From: a bacterium
Lineage (GTDB): Bacteria; UBP14; UBA6098; B30-G16
Assembly (NCBI GenBank): GCA_027064665.1
Contig: JAMOPH010000360.1
Coordinates: forward strand, 1 to 7,319
Length of the DNA stretch: 7,319 nucleotides
Direction: 5' to 3'
The position numbers and the translations under genes were made by a program. Of this stretch, positions 6,071-7,319 are shown in pieces (position 1 is the stretch's first letter; each line of letters opens with the position of its first letter). Below the pieces are notes generated by a model, which saw only the letters and a program-made list of their open reading frames with translations, ran no database searches and was not told where the DNA came from.

Positions 6071-6096
6071 AGGAACAGAAAATCCCTTCCCTGCCT

Positions 6097-6312
6097 CGCT
6101 ACGCCCGGCACCTTTCGGCAATGGCAGCGGTCAAAAGCGGCGGGATATTCCGGGAATACAAAGAGCGTTTGATCAGCCGGGGAAAATCGGCAAAGACCAC
6201 ATTGTGCGCTGTTATGCGGAAACTGGCGGGGATAATTTATGTGATTTTGAAGACCAGCACCCCATTTTCAGAGAAAATTTACAGCCAGATCTCATCACAA
6301 CTCCAAATTTAA
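6097..6312 (+). pseudogene. IS110-family transposase remnant, C-terminal end only
   Basis: An open frame ending at the TAA at 6310-6312 encodes FREYKERLISRGKSAKTTL and CAVMRKLAGIIYVILKTSTPF (6148-6267). This matches the conserved C-terminal helix region of IS110/IS116/IS902 transposases (typically FYxRLxxRGKxxKVAxxAVMRKLLxIIYxxLKxxxPF). The N-terminal RuvC-like DEDD domain and the serine-containing catalytic part are missing. Upstream, the frame runs into the REP-like repeat, so the in-frame ATG at 6010 is not a meaningful start. It is a dead fragment of about 70 residues against the usual 300-450. Just downstream come CTTGACAAAA (6314-6323) and TAGTATCT (6328-6335), which I recall as sequence commonly found after such transposase genes and which may mark the right end of the lost element. 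Confidence 0.75.
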
Positions 6313-6332
6313 TCTTGACAAAAACCGTAGTA

Positions 6333-6376
6333 TCTCCCCTGTAAGGAGAAGGTGGCACGCAAGCGCCGGGTGAGGG
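6333..6376. repeat. REP-like palindromic element, copy B
   Basis: TCTCC (6333-6337) and GGAGA (6345-6349) form the first arm pair. GGTGGCACGC then AAGCGCC contains a second imperfect stem (6354-6367), followed by GGGTGAGGG (6368-6376). The layout of CTCC palindrome, GGTGGC..GCGCC and GGGTGAGGG matches the widespread repeat type seen in shorter form in copy A. It sits right where the IS110 remnant appears to end. Confidence 0.55.
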
Positions 6377-6451
6377 CTTTCTAATAATGAGTCCGCCGAC
6401 GATGGAGCGACAAAAACCTCTCTCGCGCAGAATCCGGATTGTCCGATTCGT

Positions 6452-7319
6452 TTACGGCAAATGTATGTATCCCCCGCCGACAGAGAAAATCCAGAATCCC
6501 AGCCCGGGGTAAAGCGTGTCGCCGGCGGGATAGTATGCCCTCGTGGTCGGGTCGTAAAGCCATATCCCCGGCAGGAGAAGTCCCGGCGGCTCGGTCTGGA
6601 GTGAGTCGGCGGGAACCGGACGGTTGATGTCGCCAATCAGGTTCCAGCCGCGGTAAATCTGCCGCCGATAACCCTCGTTCGGCACCCCGGCGATGGCATA
6701 GGTGGAATCCATCAGCGAGAAAACCCAGTATCCAAGCCCCGCCTCGGGATATTCCGGCACATAGAACGAACGGGTCAGCGCATTATAGCCCAGCATTATC
6801 GCAACATCCGGGAAAATCTGTTCGGGTGTGTGTTCCACCGGCACATAGGGGAACGAAATCAGGTTCCATCCGGTCGCCAGCGAGACATCGTCCCTCGCCA
6901 GCGGCGGGAAATACCACCGGATTATCAGCGAATCATACTCCGACAGGTGCCACCAGAAGAAGGTGTCCCGCTTCATATCCAAAAATCCGTTGAGTTCAAA
7001 CTTGCCCTCGGGAAGATGCGCCGGGTTCCAGTGGACATACAAAAGCGTGTCCGAATCGGTCTTGATTGTCCACACATCGGGCAGGTCAAACCCCTGAACC
7101 GAGCGGAGAAGTTTGCGAATCGCCGGATGGTCGGGGTCGTTGAGGAATATGTATGCGTCCACCTCGGACGGCGGCGGCTCGGGATAGATTATGTCCACCT
7201 CGGCGTCAAACATCGGAGTTGCCGAGGGCGCCGCACCAATCGTCACCGTCCGGGTCTTGACCACATCGCCGAGCCGGTCAAGGTTGATGTCAAACAGCCA
7301 CGGGCGGATATTCCACAGG
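6452..7319 (-). CDS. Secreted surface protein, C-terminal part with tandem GWNLI repeats (partial)
   Basis: The frame is open from the right window edge to a TAA at 6454-6452, giving 288 visible residues; the N-terminus lies outside. A GTG at 7264 is in frame, but coding continues upstream of it (WNIRPWLFDINLDRLGD), so it is not the start. Residue numbers below count from that GTG. The first ~120 residues look like an extracellular beta-sandwich: FDAEVDIIYPEPPPSEVDAY, WTIKTDSDTLLYVHW, LPEGKFELNG. I recall similar stretches in secreted FCB-type proteins but cannot name a family. The end is two tandem modules: GWNLISFPY (132) ... YNALTRSFY (160) ... GLGYWVFS (176), then GWNLIGD (206) ... YDPTTRAYY (237) ... 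GLGFWIFS (254). The protein stops five residues after the second module's last strand, at IHLP. No type IX C-terminal sorting domain, LPxTG-hydrophobic tail or membrane anchor is visible. Function unknown; probably surface-exposed or released. Confidence 0.88.
   Translation of the reverse strand, partial: LWNIRPWLFDINLDRLGDVVKTRTVTIGAAPSATPMFDAEVDIIYPEPPPSEVDAYIFLNDPDHPAIRKLLRSVQGFDLPDVWTIKTDSDTLLYVHWNPAHLPEGKFELNGFLDMKRDTFFWWHLSEYDSLIIRWYFPPLARDDVSLATGWNLISFPYVPVEHTPEQIFPDVAIMLGYNALTRSFYVPEYPEAGLGYWVFSLMDSTYAIAGVPNEGYRRQIYRGWNLIGDINRPVPADSLQTEPPGLLLPGIWLYDPTTRAYYPAGDTLYPGLGFWIFSVGGGYIHLP
6455..6871 (-). repeat. Two tandem ~60-65-residue GWNLI / GLG[FY]W modules
   Basis: Module 1 is encoded by 6871-6692 and module 2 by 6649-6455. 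Shared positions are GWNLI, a P-rich loop, Y[ND]xxTRx[FY]Y and GLG[FY]W[VI]FS. The Gly-Trp to Gly-Leu-Gly distance is 44 residues in the first and 48 in the second. The DNA is not obviously repeated, so the duplication is old. The same plan, more diverged, appears at residues ~310-455 of the protein at 1-1511. Confidence 0.7.

Larger units (their letters stand above)
5922..6451. other. 530-base convergent intergenic region with mobile-element debris
   Basis: Both neighbouring genes end into this stretch. In order it holds the 5927-5965 stem-loop, an AT-rich patch, REP-like copy A, the IS110 C-terminal remnant, the putative element end, REP-like copy B, and about 75 bases with only a 10-base palindrome AATCCGGATT (6431-6440). 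I see no intact gene, tRNA or convincing U-tailed terminator for either strand. Confidence 0.7.

Noticed and set aside
6010..6096. ATG at 6010 as the start of a 100-residue intact small protein
   Set aside because: The first ~29 codons run through the REP-like repeat; only the later part has transposase similarity.
6431..6440. Perfect palindrome AATCCGGATT as a terminator or operator
   Set aside because: It is too short, has no U run and no promoter beside it; a 10-base palindrome is expected by chance at low frequency.
5922..6451. IS110 bridge RNA or CRISPR-like array in the convergent gap
   Set aside because: Only the right-hand remnant of the element is present and the repeats are two unlike palindromes, with no regular repeat-spacer pattern.
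6452..7319. Type IX secretion C-terminal sorting domain on the right-edge protein
   Set aside because: The end is a GWNLI-type repeat stopping at IHLP; the usual terminal sorting strands and basic tail are not seen.

Overview
The window looks like a chromosomal segment of a diderm (outer-membrane) bacterium, most likely an uncultured lineage in or near the FCB (Fibrobacterota-Chlorobiota-Bacteroidota) assemblage. The evidence is a peptidoglycan-associated lipoprotein, a YbgF/CpoB protein, a heptosyltransferase-type GT9 enzyme, a TPR/beta-propeller/OmpA protein, and two large exported proteins built from GWNLI / G-x-G-[FY]-W modules. I recall such modules mainly from secreted proteins of FCB-type candidate phyla. 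The phylum assignment is inference; no rRNA or universal marker is present.

Layout. 1-1511 (minus): N-terminal 503 residues of a secreted multidomain protein that runs off the left edge, with its own strong promoter and ribosome binding site. 1587-2546 (minus): GT9 glycosyltransferase. 2586-3359 (minus): lipidated YbgF/CpoB-like coiled-coil + TPR protein. 3406-3912 (minus): Pal. Transcription order is pal, ybgF, GT9, with 46- and 39-base gaps and a GC-rich hairpin between pal and ybgF. 3913-4088: a 176-base divergent control region. 4089-5921 (plus): a 610-residue exported protein with TPR, five PD40 beta-propeller blades, a carboxypeptidase-regulatory-like domain and a C-terminal OmpA domain, the architecture of the type IX secretion protein PorE. 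5922-6451: a 530-base convergent gap holding a long hairpin, two REP-like palindromic repeats and, between them, the C-terminal remnant of an IS110-family transposase. 6452-7319 (minus): C-terminal 288 residues of a second secreted protein, entering from the right edge and ending in two tandem GWNLI/GLG[FY]W repeats.

How the genes fit together. The centre is an envelope-integrity locus. Pal and the divergent OmpA-domain protein should both grip peptidoglycan from the outer membrane side, YbgF/CpoB is the usual periplasmic Tol-Pal partner, and the GT9 enzyme builds the lipopolysaccharide core. TolQ, TolR, TolA and TolB are not in the window. The propeller protein carries TPR, propeller and OmpA parts in one chain, which are the folds of YbgF, TolB and Pal, next to the separate pal and ybgF genes. 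The two flanking secreted proteins are likely surface or extracellular products of unknown function.
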